Under the pieces are notes generated by a model. It did not search any database, was not told where the DNA came from, and saw nothing but the letters and a program-made list of their open reading frames with translations. Below are positions 61,711 to 64,000 of a stretch of DNA of 64,000 nt, one piece after another. The stretch comes from Perca fluviatilis (Eukaryota > Chordata > Actinopteri > Perciformes > Percidae), in contig NC_053122.1 of the NCBI RefSeq assembly GCF_010015445.1, forward strand, positions 37,921,731 to 37,985,730, given 5' to 3'. Position numbers and translations under genes: made by a program. The first letter of the stretch is position 1; each line of letters begins with the position of its first letter.

Positions 61711-62639
61711 CTCATGGACAAGCGGCGTTTATTTCCCCAATCGTTTGTTTAAATAACTCAACACATTATAATTACACACATTAAAAGAGTAACTGGAACC
61801 TGTGGTAAGAGATTGCTGGCGTAACAAGCTCGCTGACCGCGCTTTCACTCACATACACCGGGCATTTAGCTAGCAGGAAGAGGGGAGCTGGAAGCCCTGG
61901 AGCTCTGTCAGAGCAGCGGCGTTTCGTAGTCCATTAGCTCAAAACGGTGACTTTGCGCGGGTATGGAGTGCTGTGGGTTGCCAGCCGTGACTGAGCTCCA
62001 TCTACCTCACAGCAGGCCGGGGTCTGTGAAGGAAGGCAGGCCAGGCGGCGAGGCAGCTACACAGGCAGCACCGGCCTCTGAAGTCGGACAAAATTTGCAA
62101 TTAGACATCAATTTTCGTAAAATGGCCCATATTTGACCTCTACATAGTTGATTTCTCGCATAGAAAAGTCTCAGAAGTGAATTTAATGGTAAAATAGCAT
62201 ATGAACAATGTATACAATTTCTGAGATCTGCACGACCTAGATTCAGAAGACTAACTGATCTCAGGTCAGCTGTGTAGCCTATGCAAATGTTGGGGTGTGA
62301 CAAACACAGACTAGAGCCAAATGAGGAGGAGCTGCAATAGTTGACGTCAACTATGGGGCTCGTTGAGATTCGCGCGTTTTCAGAGGCAGTTTCAAATAGT
62401 GAGATTTGCAGAGAAAAGAGGTGTCAATGGGATTTAGAGGTTCTATGTATGTCCTAGTTACCCACTAAACTGTCATTATTCAACTATGACAAGGTAAAAT
62501 CAGTTTTGCATTCTATCACCCCTTCAAACCATTCACAATAACTTCAGCTATTAGGCTTATCTCAGCAACAGTTTTTGTGAAAAGTAAGTTTAAGTTCAGT
62601 TGAACAAGTTAGATCGTCATATTAAAGTCATTTCCAGCC

Positions 62640-62930
62640 TGAACTCTTTCAAAAAGAGCATCAAGGTCTGGTTACCGGAGAGGGTTGCAGAATAGATCAA
62701 AGGGCAAGTTACCATTTTTATTTTTATTTATTTCAGAAATTTTTTTTATGTTATGTCATTGATTATCTGTAAGTGTCTTGTCTTGTCCTGATGTTGTGTT
62801 GAGGACCACAATGGAAATAAGTCCTGGACTTTATTGTGTTTTTATCCTCGATTGTATTTTATGTCTTTTTTTCATGTGTAAGGCATTCTTGATACAATTA
62901 AATAAATCAAATTAAATCAAAAGTTTAGTG
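62640..62930 (+). mobile_element. LINE 3' end with ATCAAATTAAATCAA tail
   Basis: The plus strand gives NSFKKSIKVWLPERVAE followed by a stop, the usual C-terminal Phe-Lys-Lys-Ser/Leu motif of CR1/L2 ORF2. A 3' UTR follows with TAAATAAATCAAATTAAATC. Only the last few codons survive. Confidence 0.7.
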
Positions 62931-63444
62931 TTCCTTTCAGGAAGTTTATAACGGGTGTGTCGTGCGTGACCTACAGTGGGTATTGTCATGGCTAGAGCAC
63001 GGAGCCTTAAAAAAAATCATCTTAGTCCCTTCTCTATAAATTGCTCTCATGCCCACAATTTTTCCTTGTCATACAACATATATACATCAAAACGTAGGTC
63101 TGCTTGTCTACTTTCAGCAAATTTAAGCAATAGGACTTATACATTTTGCTCAGTGAGCTTCCAAATCTTCCTCCATTCGCTGCCCATGTTAAACATCCTT
63201 GACATTTCCATGCAAAGGCACAGCGAACCACTTTTTTGAATCGTCTATATGCCCACATTTAAAAGAAAATTTCCACACACATTTTACATCAATACATTCC
63301 CAAAGGACTTGCGGCGCTGAAGATGAGGTCATTTCACTTTCACCACCTATAGTTTAGGCTGTCTGAGCCTTTCTTTCACAGGTCGCTCTCAGTGTCCCAT
63401 GGCAGCAGATGACACAGGTGATAGGTCGTTAGCTGATTACAGAG
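62931..63444. other. Upstream intergenic stretch, nothing recognised
   Basis: No gene or defined repeat seen. Confidence 0.45.
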
Positions 63445-63467
63445 ATCTATCTATCTATCTATTATTA

Positions 63468-63530
<63 letters not shown>
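63445..63530 (+). repeat. (TCTA)n microsatellite
   Basis: About 20 TCTA units with one ATTATTACTA interruption near 63461-63470. Confidence 0.96.
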
Positions 63531-63547
63531 ATGACAATCCCCTAACA

Positions 63548-64000
63548 CAGGGGTGTCAAACTCAATTTCACTAAGGGCCACACTGCATAATAAGAATCAC
63601 ATCAAGAACCAGACACGTGTAGTTTGTTGACATGCTTTATTCAATCAAGTCAAATATCTTTGACAATATTATTGAATATCTTTTTTTTTTTTTTGTCACA
63701 TTTTTGTCATTTTTCTAGCCGTTTTCAACATTGTTGTCGCCTTTTCAGACATTTGTTGCTTTTTAACGACATTTTGTTCCTTTTTCCCGATGTTTTTGTT
63801 GCACTGTGTACATAAAGCCCTACAAAAGTCAGCAAAAAAAAGGTTCCTTAGCTATCATAGAATTAAGCAAAACAAAGATTTCGTTTTTAACAGCATGGCT
63901 ACCACACAGCTGACTCACAGCAACCTGTTTTTACACCCTGAATATGAAAACTCTCTCAAAGTCAGCAAATCTGCCAAACTCTGCTTTGAGTGTCACGTAA
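63548..64000 (+). mobile_element. hAT element (CAGGGGTGTCAAACTCA end), cut by window end
   Basis: CAGGGGTGTCAAACTCA and GGGCCACACTGCATAA are the standard left end of a common vertebrate hAT group. The interior has repeated TTTTTGTC/CATTTTT words. The right end lies beyond the window. Confidence 0.6.

Larger units (their letters stand above)
60209..62525. mobile_element. 2.3-kb TIR element with large internal inverted arms
   Basis: The termini AAGGGGTGATAGAATG and CATTCTATCACCCCTT are perfect inverted repeats. Inside, 60548-60929 and 61799-62182 are about 380-bp inverted arms with clear but imperfect identity. The subterminal 300 bp on each side are not inverted copies. The centre (60930-61798) holds a 192-bp tandem repeat, a short hairpin and a LINE tail. 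No transposase is seen. Flanks CAAACTTTA and CAAACCATT agree at 6 of 9, so the target duplication is uncertain. Confidence 0.8.

Overview
This is vertebrate nuclear DNA, almost certainly from a ray-finned (percomorph-like) fish. It has split exons with GT/AG splice sites, long dinucleotide microsatellites, tRNA-derived SINEs, CR1/L2/Rex1-type LINE tails, and many non-autonomous hAT, PIF/Harbinger and other TIR transposons. No bacterial gene, operon, CRISPR array or phage signal is present.

The main gene is pard3 (partitioning defective 3, Par-3) on the minus strand. Coding exon 1 (53434-53553) and coding exon 2 (121-222) encode residues 1-40 and 41-74, which is most of the N-terminal self-association domain. 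They are joined in phase 0 across a 53.2-kb first intron that fills most of the window. The remaining exons lie to the left, outside the window. The promoter and 5' UTR lie just above 53553 and are hemmed in by a LINE fragment from about 53871. From there to 64000 is upstream intergenic DNA made mostly of repeats.

A probable second gene lies inside the intron on the opposite (plus) strand: a two-exon acidic, serine-rich reading frame (6517-6699 joined to 7657-7989, 171 residues) with GT/AG signals, phase-0 joining and a poly(A) signal at 8008. I do not recognise the family. The same frame is open for about 100 codons upstream, apart from one TAA, so it could be a gene with a long leader or a decayed longer gene.

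The rest is a layered transposon record. Several elements are nested, and in two cases an uninterrupted copy of the host element is also in the window, so the insertions can be read directly (26191-27369 against 20097-20495; 49414-49990 against 56633-57036). Other notable structures are a 2.3-kb TIR element with large internal inverted arms (60209-62525), a snap-back insertion with a 14-bp target duplication (4874-5156), a 12-bp minisatellite grown out of the A box of a SINE (12024-12155), a PIF/Harbinger element with a transposase remnant (15085-15922), and a compact element with a 30-bp terminal inverted repeat (59441-59675). I found no convincing new biological system beyond these.
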